The notes under the pieces were generated by a model. That model saw only the letters and a program-made list of their open reading frames with translations. It was not told the origin of the DNA and did no database searches. From Lacisediminihabitans sp046156175 (lineage in GTDB: Bacteria; Actinomycetota; Actinomycetes; Actinomycetales; Microbacteriaceae), in assembly GCF_046156175.1 (NCBI RefSeq), contig NZ_JAYLVL010000002.1, positions 310,001 to 374,000 on the forward strand: DNA of 64,000 nucleotides, given 5' to 3'. Made by a program: the position numbers and the translations under genes. This document shows, one piece after another, positions 35,565 through 44,431 of this stretch (positions are counted from its first letter, which is position 1; each line of letters starts with the position of its first letter).

Positions 35565-36505
35565 CGACGCCGACCACCCTCACCGTGGTCATCCTCACCT
35601 ACCGCCGTCCGCAGGAGCTCGCGCGGGCGCTGCCCGACATCCTCGAGCAGGTGGTCCGCACGAACGACTCGCCGGATGGCCCCGACTGCCGCGTTCTCGT
35701 GGTGGACAACGACGCGAACGGCGGGGCCCGATTCGTGGTCGATGAGCTGGGGTCGGAGCTGGTGGACTATGTGGTCGAACCGGAGCCGGGTATCGCGGCC
35801 GCCCGAAACCGCGGCCTTGACGAGTGCCACGGGCGAGACCTGCTGGTCTATATCGATGACGACGAGAGCCCCCGCGACGCGTGGCTGTCGTCTCTCATCG
35901 AGACCTGGCGCGCGTTCCCCGCAACGGCAGTGATGGGGCGCGTCGTCTCCGTCTTCGACGAGGCCCCGGACCCCTGGGTCGAAGCCGGACAGTTCTTTCG
36001 TCGGCCGAACATGCCGAGCGGAACCGAGGTGGAGGTGGCGGCGACCGGAAACCTCCTGCTCGACCTCAACCGGCTCCGCGTCCATCGCGTGCGTTTCGAC
36101 AATCGCTTCGGCCTCACCGGAGGGGAGGACACCCTCTTCAGCCGCCAACTCGTCGAGGCCGGCGGACGAATCGTCTGGTGCAACGAGTCCGAAGCGACCG
36201 ACTTCGTGCCCGCCTCCCGGGCCTCCCGTTCCTGGGTACTGCGGAGGGCGCGGCGCAGCTCGAACACGCGCACGACCATCGACCTGTACGTGGCCAAGAC
36301 CGGCGCGGAGCGACTGGCTGTGCGCGCGCGGGCCCTGGTCGGCGGACCCGTGCGGATCGCCACCGGCACGCTGCGATTCGCGGCCGGCCTCGCCATCCGC
36401 TCCTTGCATCATCAGGCGCGCGGGCTTCGGCTCGCAAACCGGGGCATCGGCATGATCGCCGCGGCCACCGGCACCGTGTACGAGGAGTATCGGCGCCATG
36501 ACTGA
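35561..36505 (+). CDS. GT2 family glycosyltransferase
   Basis: 314 aa. GT-A motifs: LTVVILTYRRPQELARALPD at the N-terminus, EPGIAAARNRGL, the DxD-type LLVYIDDDESP and acceptor motif FGLTGGEDTLFSRQLVEAGG. The C-terminal 80 residues are basic and hydrophobic, suggesting membrane contact. It overlaps both neighbours (four bases upstream, eight downstream), as expected for a coupled operon. Confidence 0.9.
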   Translation: MTTPTTLTVVILTYRRPQELARALPDILEQVVRTNDSPDGPDCRVLVVDNDANGGARFVVDELGSELVDYVVEPEPGIAAARNRGLDECHGRDLLVYIDDDESPRDAWLSSLIETWRAFPATAVMGRVVSVFDEAPDPWVEAGQFFRRPNMPSGTEVEVAATGNLLLDLNRLRVHRVRFDNRFGLTGGEDTLFSRQLVEAGGRIVWCNESEATDFVPASRASRSWVLRRARRSSNTRTTIDLYVAKTGAERLAVRARALVGGPVRIATGTLRFAAGLAIRSLHHQARGLRLANRGIGMIAAATGTVYEEYRRHD

Positions 36506-37220
36506 CCTCAGGCGCTCGGCGAAATCGTTCGTGCGCGCCCACTCCGCCGTTATCGGGTCCGTGCTCGCGGTGCGCACGACCGAACCGCACATCGTGCTGA
36601 CCTACGACGACGGCCCGCAGCCCGGTGGTACCGACCGGGTGCTCGCCGCCCTCGACGAACTCGGTGCGACGGCCACCTTCTTCGTGCTCGTCGGGCGGGC
36701 CCGCCGCCATCAAGCGCTGCTGTCGCAGGTGGTCGCCGCCGGCCATGAGATCGCACTTCACGGTGTCGACCACCGGGCCCTCACCGACTTCACCCCCGCG
36801 GAGGTGACCGCGCGGACGGCGCGCGGCAGAGCGGAACTCGAGGACCTCGCCGGGGTCGAGGTGCGCTGGATGCGGCCGCCCTACGGTCGCCAGACCTTCG
36901 CGACCTGGCGCGCGATCCGCCGAACGGGGCTCGAGCCCGTGCTTTGGGGGCCGACGCTGCTGGATTCACGGGAAGCGTCCACCGAAGAACGTCTCGGTCG
37001 GGCACTGCGCGACGCGAAGGCGGGCTCGATCCTGCTCGCGCACGACGGCTTCGCCGACGCCTCGGACGGCGTCGACGACGGGCCGGAGCCGATCCTCGAT
37101 CGCGGGGACCTCAGCCGGCTCGCCCTAGGTGCCTACCGGCGTCAGGGGCTGGTCGGGCGCTCGCTCGCCGACGCCCTGGTCGCTGGCACCCCCCTCCGCG
37201 GCGCCTGGTTCGGGCGCTGA
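36498..37220 (+). CDS. Polysaccharide deacetylase (NodB/CE4 family)
   Basis: 240 aa. The CE4 motif 1 VLTYDDGPQ carries the catalytic and metal-binding Asp pair, motif 2 is HGVDH (metal ligands), and motif 3 RPPYGRQT follows; a late LLAHDG supplies the C-terminal His. No signal peptide is evident, so it may act on lipid-linked or nucleotide-linked sugars inside the cell rather than on the mature polymer. It would remove N- or O-acetyl groups, in contrast to the acyltransferase of block B. Confidence 0.9.
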   Translation: MTDLRRSAKSFVRAHSAVIGSVLAVRTTEPHIVLTYDDGPQPGGTDRVLAALDELGATATFFVLVGRARRHQALLSQVVAAGHEIALHGVDHRALTDFTPAEVTARTARGRAELEDLAGVEVRWMRPPYGRQTFATWRAIRRTGLEPVLWGPTLLDSREASTEERLGRALRDAKAGSILLAHDGFADASDGVDDGPEPILDRGDLSRLALGAYRRQGLVGRSLADALVAGTPLRGAWFGR

Positions 37221-37221
37221 C

Positions 37222-38319
37222 ATGACAGCGAAGGCAGACGTGAAACGAATCCTCATCCTCTGGGCCGATGACGCCTCCCCCAACCTCGGCGTGCGGGTGC
37301 TCGGACGCGGTACCGCCGCGCTCGCCCTCCGGGTCTGGCCCGACGCCGAGATCGTCTTCCAGAACTACGGACACCGGGCACCGGAGCTGCCCTTCGGCAG
37401 GCTCCGCTCCCTGGTGAAGGAGCGCGTCACGGGACGACTCGGCATGCAGCGCTGGCTGGCCGGATTCGACCTCGCCATCGACACCCGGTCCGGCGACAGC
37501 TTCGCCGACATCTACGGACTGCAGCGCCTCGCGGTGATGGGTGCCGTCGCGGAGCTCGTGGCGCAGGCGGGCGTTCCGCTCGCGCTCGGCCCACAGACGA
37601 TCGGCCCGTTCACCACCCGGAGAGGACGGATGCTCGCGCGCGCGTCACTCCGCCGCAGTCGGGTGATCATGGCGCGGGACCGGCAGAGCGCGGACTATTC
37701 CGCCGGGCTCGGCCATCCCGTCGACGTCGTCACGACCGACGTGGTCTTCGCGCTCCCCCGGCCCGCTCCCGGACCGACCCGGGACGTGATCCTCAACATC
37801 TCCGGACTCCTCTGGAACCCCAACCCGCATGTCGACTTCCGGGAGTATCGCAACACCCTCGCGCGGCTCCACGACGCGCTGGTCGCGGACGGGAGGACGG
37901 TGACCCTCCTCGCGCACGTATTGGAGGCGGACAACGCGGACAACGACGTGCCCGCCATTCGCGAGTTCGCCCTCGCCCACGCGCCGGGCGCCGAGGTGCT
38001 CATCCCCGCCGGGCTCGACGACGTGCGCACGGCCGTGGGTGGGGCATCCGTGGTGATCGCGTCCCGCATGCACGCGTGCCTCAACGCTCTCTCGGTCGGA
38101 ACCCCGGCCGTGCCGCTCGCCTATTCGCGCAAGTTCGAGCCTCTGCTCGCGGGCCTCGGCTGGAACCACACCGTCGACCTCCGGTCGGACCCGGATCCGG
38201 TGGCATCTGTGCTCACGGCGCTGGCTGATCCCGCCCTCGCCTCCGACGTCGACGGGGTCGTCCGGCGGGCGCATGCGACGTTGCTGCTCGCCGAAGAGTC
38301 CCTCCGGAAGATGGCGTGA
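37222..38319 (+). CDS. Polysaccharide pyruvyl transferase family protein
   Basis: 365 aa. Family features: N-terminal ILILWADDASPNLGVRVLG, central GVPLALGPQTIGPF, and the C-terminal SRMHACLNALSVGTPAVPLAYSRKFEPL with the conserved RxH. These enzymes place ketal pyruvate on sugars of exopolysaccharides, making them acidic. ATG at 37222 follows the deacetylase stop by one base. Pairing with the FrhB-like gene downstream is common in EPS loci. Confidence 0.9.
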   Translation: MTAKADVKRILILWADDASPNLGVRVLGRGTAALALRVWPDAEIVFQNYGHRAPELPFGRLRSLVKERVTGRLGMQRWLAGFDLAIDTRSGDSFADIYGLQRLAVMGAVAELVAQAGVPLALGPQTIGPFTTRRGRMLARASLRRSRVIMARDRQSADYSAGLGHPVDVVTTDVVFALPRPAPGPTRDVILNISGLLWNPNPHVDFREYRNTLARLHDALVADGRTVTLLAHVLEADNADNDVPAIREFALAHAPGAEVLIPAGLDDVRTAVGGASVVIASRMHACLNALSVGTPAVPLAYSRKFEPLLAGLGWNHTVDLRSDPDPVASVLTALADPALASDVDGVVRRAHATLLLAEESLRKMA

Positions 38320-39551
38320 CCGCCGGGTCGCGGCTCGACGCCGCCATAAAGCGGGTGGTGGATGCCGGCAACTGCTCGGGATGCGGGGGCTGTGCGCAAC
38401 TGGACTCCGGCATCCGCCTGCAACTCGACGGCGACGGGTTCTCGCGACCCGAGAGAGTCGGAGAGTCCGACGCCGCGGCGGACTCGGTCTCCCGGTTCCG
38501 CTCGAGCTGCCCCGGGCTCACCGTGCGGGCAGAGAAGCCCCGCGGCTCCCGCCGCCACCCCACGATGGGTTCCTATGTCGCCGCCTACGAGGCCTGGGCA
38601 ACAGACGAGGCCGTGCGGTTCGCGGGTAGCAGCGGTGGGACCCTCACCGCCCTCGCCGGTTGGCTACTCGAGACCGGCGAATCCTCCCGGATGATCGGTG
38701 CGGCCGCCGACACCGACGCGCCCCGCCGCACGGTCGCCGTCCAGATCACCACGAGGGAGGACGCCCTCCGCCTCGCCGGATCGCGCTATGCCCCCGTCTC
38801 GACCGCCGCGGGTGCGGGGGCGCTCGACGCCTCGACCGTCTTCGTCGGAAAGCCATGTGAGGCCAGCGCGGTGCGGGCGCTCCTCCGGTCGTCGCCCGCC
38901 ACCCCGGACTCCCCGGCGCCCATCCTGCTGTCCTTCTTCTGCGCCGGGACACCGAGCCAGCACGCCACCGATCGCCTGGTCGAATCACTCGGAGTGCCCT
39001 CGGCCGAGCCCGTAGAGAGTCTCTGGTACCGCGGACGCGGCTGGCCCGGACGGTTCACGGTCACACGCGGCGACGGATCGACGGCATCCGCGAGCTACGA
39101 AGACTCCTGGGGATCGACCCTCGGCCCCGCCACACAGTGGCGTTGCAAGATCTGCGCGGATGGGGTGGGCGAGAGCGCCGACGTGACGGCGGCAGACTTT
39201 TGGCGGCCGGACTCGCGGGGGTATCCCGATTTCGCCGAGGGAGCCGGGGTGAGCGCGCTGATCGCGCGGTCGCTCAGGGGACAGGATCTGATCGCGCGCG
39301 CCGTCTCCGCTGGCGTGATCGTCGCCCGTCCCATCGACATCGACGATCTCGCCGGCATGCAACCCCTCCAGCGCGACCGGCGGACGACGCTCCTCGGCCG
39401 ACTACTGGGAGCGATCGCCTCCGGTGCCCGGGTGCCCCACTACCGCGGGTTCGGCCTCCTGTCGCTCGGCCTCGGCCGTCCGCGGGAGTCCATCCGGGCC
39501 GGGCGTGGGACCCTGAGACGGCTGCGCGCTCGACGGAGGAAAGATGTCTGA
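38316..39551 (+). CDS. FrhB-like iron-sulfur flavoprotein (coenzyme F420 hydrogenase beta family) of EPS locus
   Basis: 411 aa. The N-terminal cluster motif NCSGCGGCAQ starts a family N-domain, the middle has AGSSGGTLTALAGWLLETG and VFVGKPCEASAVRAL, and the C-domain has WRCKICADGVGESADVTAADFW with a second Cys pair and the conserved ADVTxxDFW. In methanogens this fold moves electrons between iron-sulfur, flavin and F420; in EPS loci its substrate is unknown. GTG at 38316 overlaps the pyruvyltransferase stop, coupling the two. A redox change of a sugar or pyruvyl group is possible but unproven. Confidence 0.85.
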   Translation: MTAGSRLDAAIKRVVDAGNCSGCGGCAQLDSGIRLQLDGDGFSRPERVGESDAAADSVSRFRSSCPGLTVRAEKPRGSRRHPTMGSYVAAYEAWATDEAVRFAGSSGGTLTALAGWLLETGESSRMIGAAADTDAPRRTVAVQITTREDALRLAGSRYAPVSTAAGAGALDASTVFVGKPCEASAVRALLRSSPATPDSPAPILLSFFCAGTPSQHATDRLVESLGVPSAEPVESLWYRGRGWPGRFTVTRGDGSTASASYEDSWGSTLGPATQWRCKICADGVGESADVTAADFWRPDSRGYPDFAEGAGVSALIARSLRGQDLIARAVSAGVIVARPIDIDDLAGMQPLQRDRRTTLLGRLLGAIASGARVPHYRGFGLLSLGLGRPRESIRAGRGTLRRLRARRRKDV

Positions 39552-41034
39552 GGTCGACTCGATCGAAGAGCCCGGGCTCGGACGGAGGGCGGCGCGCGGA
39601 GCCGCGGTGACGCTCGGCGCCCAGGGCGCCAAGGTGGTGATCCAGGTGGCGAGCGTCGTGGTGCTCGCCCGCCTGCTCGATCCCCACGACTACGGTCTGA
39701 TCGCGATGGTCGTCGCGGTGATCGGCATCGGCGAGCTCCTCCGCGACTTCGGCCTCTCCTCCGCGGCCATCCAGGCCCCGACGCTCTCGATCCACCAGCG
39801 GGACAACCTGTTCTGGATCAACACCGGCATCGGCGTGGTGCTCGGAGTCCTGGTCTACTTCATCGGCGCCCCGCTGCTCGCAGGCCTGTATTCGCAGCCC
39901 GACCTCATCCCGATCGCCCATGCCCTCTCGCTCATCTTCGTGATCAACGGACTCACCACCCAGTACCGTGCAGACCTGGTGCGACGCCTCAAGTTCTCCC
40001 GCCTCGCCCTGGCGGATGTGCTCGGCCCGGCCATCGCACTCGCGCTCGCGATCGTCGCCGCGGTCCTCGGCTGGGGCTATTGGGCGCTGGTGGTCCAGCA
40101 GCTCGGCCAGGCGGTGGTGCTGCTGGTGATCATCTCGATCTCGGCCCACTGGTTGCCCGGACGGCCGCGCCGGCATGTTCCGCTCGGGGAGATGATCCGT
40201 TTCGGGGGCAACCTCGTCGCGACCCAACTTGTGGGCTACATCAGCAACAACGTGGACTCGTTCACCGTCGGCATCCGCTTCGGCGCCACCTCGCTCGGCT
40301 TCTACTCCCGAGCATTCCAGCTATTGATGACCCCGCTCAACCAGGTGCGCATCCCGCTGACCACCGTCGCGCTGCCCGTGCTCTCCCGTCTCTCCTCGGA
40401 TGTGAAGAGGTTCGGGGACTACATCGCGCAGGGCCAGATCGGGCTCGGATACACACTCGTCGCGGGACTCGGCCTCGTGGTGTGTGCCGCTCACCCCATC
40501 ACCGCGATCTTCCTCGGCGCGAAGTGGATCTCTGTCGCACCGATCTTGTCGCTCCTCGCGCTCGCGGGCATCTTCCAGATCCTCGCTTTCGTCGGGTACT
40601 GGGTCTACGTCTCTCGGGGGCTCACCCGCGATCTGCTCCGCTACACCCTGGTCTCCTCGGCGATTAAGGTGGCTTGCATCCTGGTGGGCTCGCAGTGGGG
40701 AGTCATCGGGGTCGCGGCGGGCTACGCGGTGGCTCCCGCTCTCTCCTGGCCCATTTCGCTCTGGTGGCTGTCGCGTCGCACCGAGCTCCCGGTGCGGCGG
40801 CTCTACGGCGGAGCGGGCCGGATCCTCGCTGCCGTCTCGTCGTCGGCTGCCGCAGCGGGCGCGACGGTCTACCTTCTGCACGCTCTGAGCCCGATCGTGC
40901 AGCTTTGTGCTGCCGCCGCCGTCATGATCGCCGTCTATGCTCTGCTGTCGCTACTCGTCCCGCCCATCAGGCGCGACCTCGCCACCGTTATCAGCCTGGT
41001 GAGGCTCATCCCGGCGCGCGGCAGGCGCGCCTGA
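39544..41034 (+). CDS. Wzx-type lipid-linked oligosaccharide flippase
   Basis: 496 aa, about 12-14 membrane segments, polysaccharide transporter (MOP) family. The N-terminal GRRAARGAAVTLGAQGAKVVIQV and VVVLARLLDPHDYGLIAM are typical. It moves the finished undecaprenyl-linked repeat unit across the membrane for Wzy to polymerise. It overlaps the FrhB-like gene by eight bases and ends operon C; the convergent beta-helix gene ends 33 bases later. Confidence 0.92.
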   Translation: MSEVDSIEEPGLGRRAARGAAVTLGAQGAKVVIQVASVVVLARLLDPHDYGLIAMVVAVIGIGELLRDFGLSSAAIQAPTLSIHQRDNLFWINTGIGVVLGVLVYFIGAPLLAGLYSQPDLIPIAHALSLIFVINGLTTQYRADLVRRLKFSRLALADVLGPAIALALAIVAAVLGWGYWALVVQQLGQAVVLLVIISISAHWLPGRPRRHVPLGEMIRFGGNLVATQLVGYISNNVDSFTVGIRFGATSLGFYSRAFQLLMTPLNQVRIPLTTVALPVLSRLSSDVKRFGDYIAQGQIGLGYTLVAGLGLVVCAAHPITAIFLGAKWISVAPILSLLALAGIFQILAFVGYWVYVSRGLTRDLLRYTLVSSAIKVACILVGSQWGVIGVAAGYAVAPALSWPISLWWLSRRTELPVRRLYGGAGRILAAVSSSAAAAGATVYLLHALSPIVQLCAAAAVMIAVYALLSLLVPPIRRDLATVISLVRLIPARGRRA

Positions 41035-41067
41035 GGAGCCCCCCATCGACGTCTCCGCGAAGGACGA

Positions 41068-43698
41068 TCAGTAGGTCGACCACGCCCCGACAGACACGCT
41101 TCCGAAGTCACGCCCGACCAGCTTCGCGATGTTCGTGGGCAGGGGTTGGCCGATCGACGCCACGGCCGCCGTGACCGGCGCGAGCGGGGAGCGGGCATCG
41201 GACAGCGCGGGACGACCGTCGAGCACGAGGCTCTGTCGGTCCTGTCCGGTTGCCGCGGTCCAGGAGGCGATTGTCGTGTAGACCGCGGGGTTTCCGGCAC
41301 CGCGCGACCAGACCACCGCCCAGGACGGCTGCGAGGCGGCGACGCGCTGGTACACGTTGCCGTTGGTCACGATGCCCATCTGGTCGGCGGACTGCTGATG
41401 ACTGTAATCCTCGACGCAGAGGATGCAGTTGCCTGTGGAGTTGGCCAAGATATTGTTCTTGATCGTGACCCGGCCGGTGACCCACGTGACGGTCGGATCC
41501 GGCAGCGACTGCCGCGGGTCGTGGCCGGCTGTCGACAGGTTGCTCGCCCGGCGATCCCCCTGCACGACGTTGATGTTCCGGCTGTTGCCGGTGAGCGTGT
41601 TGTTCCAGATCTGCACCTGGTTGCTGTCTCCCACGAGTACGCCCGCGATGCCGTTGCCATCCACGACATTGCTCGCCACCGTGAAGAGGGACGACAGCTC
41701 GATGACGAGCGCATTGCCGGTGTTTCCGACGATGTCGTTGGAAACAACAGTTCCGTTATAGACCGACTCGTCGAACCAGACCGCGTTGCCGTCATTGCGC
41801 AGGAAAGCGCTCTTCACCACTGAGACGTCGCGAGACCGGGTGATCTTGAGGCCACCGGCCACCGGGGCCCGATTGAAGTGCTCGGTGTTGTTGTCGGTCG
41901 ACAGCATGCCGCTGATCGAGAGCCCATCTGCGTAGTTGGCGTGAGCGCCGAGCATTCCGTTGCGTGCCACGGTGACGTTCTTCACCGTGATGTTCGACGC
42001 ATCCAGCGATAGTCCGGTTGTCGCATTGTCGGTGACCGAGACGTTCTCCACCTTCACGCCCGACGCGTAGACCGCAAACGCGGCGATGTCCGGTACCGAG
42101 GGCGCGAACCGGCGGATGCCGATCCCGCGGATCACGCTGTTGTCACCGAGCACGGTGAGCGCTTTGACGGTATCGCTGGCGCGCACCTCGTGTCCCGAGG
42201 GGTCCGAGCCGAGCACCAGTTGCCCGGCGGCGGCATCCACATAGAAGCTGCCGGCCGTCACGGCCGCGCGAGATCCCACTTGGGTGAGGGCTACGCCGTC
42301 CACCCAGACCTGGTCGGGGTGCGCGGCGAGTGGGTGAGCGGCATTGACGAATGCCCACCCGTCGGCCGAACCATCCGGCGCTCCGCGGGTGTAGGTCGGG
42401 CTTGAGTCGAACGCGATATTCCATGCGGTGGACCAGGTGGAGCCGCTCGCGCTCCACTGGGACAGCGCGCGGCTTCCATCGATCCAGACGGCCTCCTGGG
42501 GGAAGGACTGGACGGTGACCGCTTTGCCGCGGGGAATGGACAGGGAGCCGCGGTAGGTTCCGGCACGCACGACGACGGTGCCCTTGTTCGGAGCCTTGTC
42601 GATGGCCGCCTGAATGTCGGCGAGCGGCGAGTCCTGGCTGCCGGATCCCGAGGCCGAGCCGGTGGCGGCGACGAAGATGGCCCCGGACGGCACCGCATAG
42701 GAGGTCGTGCCGATGGCGGCGGCGCCCACTGCTCCTCGGGCACCGGCGGCGCTCGTAGCCGGATCCGGAGTCGGCGCTGACGGCGCGGCGGGTGCGGGAT
42801 CGGTGGGTGAAGTCGGAGTCGGAGCGGGGCTGGCGGACGACGTCGGCGTCGGGGTCGGCGTGGGGGTCGGTGTGACGCCGGTCCCGGTTGCCGCGACCTG
42901 CTTGAGCGCGTAAGCGGAGAGGTCGTCGAACACCACCGGCTGCGAAGCACCGCCACTGGAGATATAGGTCCACATTCCAATGGATCCGGGGGTGGCAATC
43001 CGGAATGTGGCCGAGTCTGTCGCAGTCGACTGCCAATCCGGGCGAGACGACCCGGCGACCCAGGCCCGAGACGAGAGGGCCACGGGGGACTGGCCGGTGA
43101 CCTGCGCGTCCACCCACAGCTTCTGGCCGGCGACGAGGCCGCGCGCCACGATGATCTCCGGGCGCAATACGGTCTGCGTGGCCGTGGATCCGTTCACGCG
43201 GAGCAGTGCCATGGTCACTGTGCCGCTGGAACCCAAGCGGAACTGCGACTGATAGTAAGAGCCGCCCTTGGAGCGCAGTTGCACGCCGGTGTAGACGTAG
43301 CCCGATGTCGGGATCCGGGGAAAGGAGATGGAGGTGGTGACCGACGTGTCTTCGGAGCTGACGGCCCCGAGGGTCGCTGTCACCGAGGAACCGGCCCGCG
43401 GAGGAGTGACGATTCCGGAGTGACCGTCGGCCGAGAATGACGTGGCACGGGTGTAGCTGTAGGCGCCGCCGATGTCGGCATCGCCCCATCCGGCCACACT
43501 CGCTTTCGTGTGAGTGTCCGAGGCGATCGCGTGGTCATTGACGTAGGTCGTGGCCGACGCTGGTACCGCGAAGGCGGTCACACCCACCGCGGCGATGGCG
43601 ACGACGAGCGCAACAGGGATGCTGAGGGAACGCGTTTTAGGACGGACCAGCAGGTGGCGCGGGGAGTGAGAAGTCACAAAATTCCAATTCGAATCCAC
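41068..43698 (-). CDS. Secreted protein with N-terminal GWG module and right-handed beta-helix
   Basis: 876 aa. The signal peptide (SLSIPVALVVAIAAVGVTAF) ends near PASA-TTY (about 49). Residues 55-265 repeat the module found at the C-termini of the two giant proteins (VAGWGDADIGGAYSY). A Thr/Pro linker follows (270-320). From about 340 comes a right-handed parallel beta-helix with many N-rich turns (SVTDNATTGLSL, TVARNGML, NDIVGNTGNALV, NTLTGNSRNI), the fold of polysaccharide lyases, epimerases and depolymerases. It may cleave or modify the polysaccharide. GTG at 43698 is the longest start; GTG at 43677 is possible. Confidence 0.88.
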   Translation of the reverse strand: MDSNWNFVTSHSPRHLLVRPKTRSLSIPVALVVAIAAVGVTAFAVPASATTYVNDHAIASDTHTKASVAGWGDADIGGAYSYTRATSFSADGHSGIVTPPRAGSSVTATLGAVSSEDTSVTTSISFPRIPTSGYVYTGVQLRSKGGSYYQSQFRLGSSGTVTMALLRVNGSTATQTVLRPEIIVARGLVAGQKLWVDAQVTGQSPVALSSRAWVAGSSRPDWQSTATDSATFRIATPGSIGMWTYISSGGASQPVVFDDLSAYALKQVAATGTGVTPTPTPTPTPTSSASPAPTPTSPTDPAPAAPSAPTPDPATSAAGARGAVGAAAIGTTSYAVPSGAIFVAATGSASGSGSQDSPLADIQAAIDKAPNKGTVVVRAGTYRGSLSIPRGKAVTVQSFPQEAVWIDGSRALSQWSASGSTWSTAWNIAFDSSPTYTRGAPDGSADGWAFVNAAHPLAAHPDQVWVDGVALTQVGSRAAVTAGSFYVDAAAGQLVLGSDPSGHEVRASDTVKALTVLGDNSVIRGIGIRRFAPSVPDIAAFAVYASGVKVENVSVTDNATTGLSLDASNITVKNVTVARNGMLGAHANYADGLSISGMLSTDNNTEHFNRAPVAGGLKITRSRDVSVVKSAFLRNDGNAVWFDESVYNGTVVSNDIVGNTGNALVIELSSLFTVASNVVDGNGIAGVLVGDSNQVQIWNNTLTGNSRNINVVQGDRRASNLSTAGHDPRQSLPDPTVTWVTGRVTIKNNILANSTGNCILCVEDYSHQQSADQMGIVTNGNVYQRVAASQPSWAVVWSRGAGNPAVYTTIASWTAATGQDRQSLVLDGRPALSDARSPLAPVTAAVASIGQPLPTNIAKLVGRDFGSVSVGAWSTY

Positions 43699-43906
43699 AG
43701 GGACGAAGCCCGATCATGGGGGTATTGGGGTGTCGGCGGACTTCAACCGTAACAAATTGCTAACATTCTGTCTCCCCTCTGGCCAGATCAGATGCGAAGT
43801 TGGTTATGGCGTTCCGTGATCGAGGTCGCATAAACTGGAGTTGCGGGCTTTTACCCGACTGCCCGCGTTACGTCCCTTTCAACCCGAAAGAAGGGAGCGT
43901 GTTCTT
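43699..43906. promoter_or_regulatory. Divergent region between beta-helix and cytidylyltransferase genes
   Basis: No gene is seen. The region is AT-rich around 43750-43775 (AACAAATTGCTAACATT), likely the promoter area of the leftward gene. For the rightward gene, GCATAAACT near 43828-43836 is a possible -10 element. AAGGGAG at 43891-43897 is the ribosome binding site for GTG 43907. Confidence 0.35.
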
Positions 43907-44359
43907 GTGACCCTCCGCGTTGGCTATGCCGCTGGAGCATTCGACCTGTTCCATGTCGGCCACCTGAATATCCTCAAGCACGCCAAGAGCGAGTGCGACT
44001 ACCTGATCGCAGGAGTCGTGTCCGACGAGATGCTGATGCTGACTAAGGGCATCCGCCCGGTGATTCCCCTCGCCGAACGCCTCGAGATCGTGCGGCACAT
44101 CAGCTACGTCGACGAGGCCCGCCCCGAGGTCGTGCCCGACAAACTCGACACCTGGCGCGATGTCCACTTCGATGTCTTCTTCAAGGGCGATGATTGGCGC
44201 GGCACCCCGAAGGGCCTTCGCCTGGAGCGAGAGTTCGCCGCCGTAGGCGTGGATGTCGTGTACTTCCCGTACACCATGCACACGTCGAGCACTCAGCTGC
44301 GGCGCGCACTCGATGCGTTAACTGCGAGCGCAGACCGGGTGGGCGAGAACAAAGGCTGA
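43907..44359 (+). CDS. tagD: TagD-like cytidylyltransferase
   Basis: 150 aa. It has the nucleotidyltransferase signature GAFDLFHVGHLNILKHAK (HxGH) near the N-terminus and the conserved YTMHTSSTQLRR (RTxGISTT-like) near the end. Glycerol-3-phosphate cytidylyltransferase makes CDP-glycerol, though ethanolamine phosphate or other phosphoalcohols are possible substrates. GTG at 43907 follows AAGGGAG by nine bases; the longer TTG reading is rejected. With the CDP-alcohol phosphotransferase at 31994 it could form a route for adding a phosphoalcohol to the polysaccharide or its lipid anchor. Confidence 0.85.
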   Translation: MTLRVGYAAGAFDLFHVGHLNILKHAKSECDYLIAGVVSDEMLMLTKGIRPVIPLAERLEIVRHISYVDEARPEVVPDKLDTWRDVHFDVFFKGDDWRGTPKGLRLEREFAAVGVDVVYFPYTMHTSSTQLRRALDALTASADRVGENKG

Positions 44360-44431
44360 CTCATCGGGCGGGGTGGCATCCGCGTACCCTGAAGGCATCC
44401 GTCACGCTGGGCGGGAACCGAGGAGTTGTGC

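Noticed and set aside
38316..39551. A true F420-dependent hydrogenase subunit
   Set aside because: No hydrogenase large or small subunit nearby; the gene sits within an EPS operon, coupled to a pyruvyltransferase.
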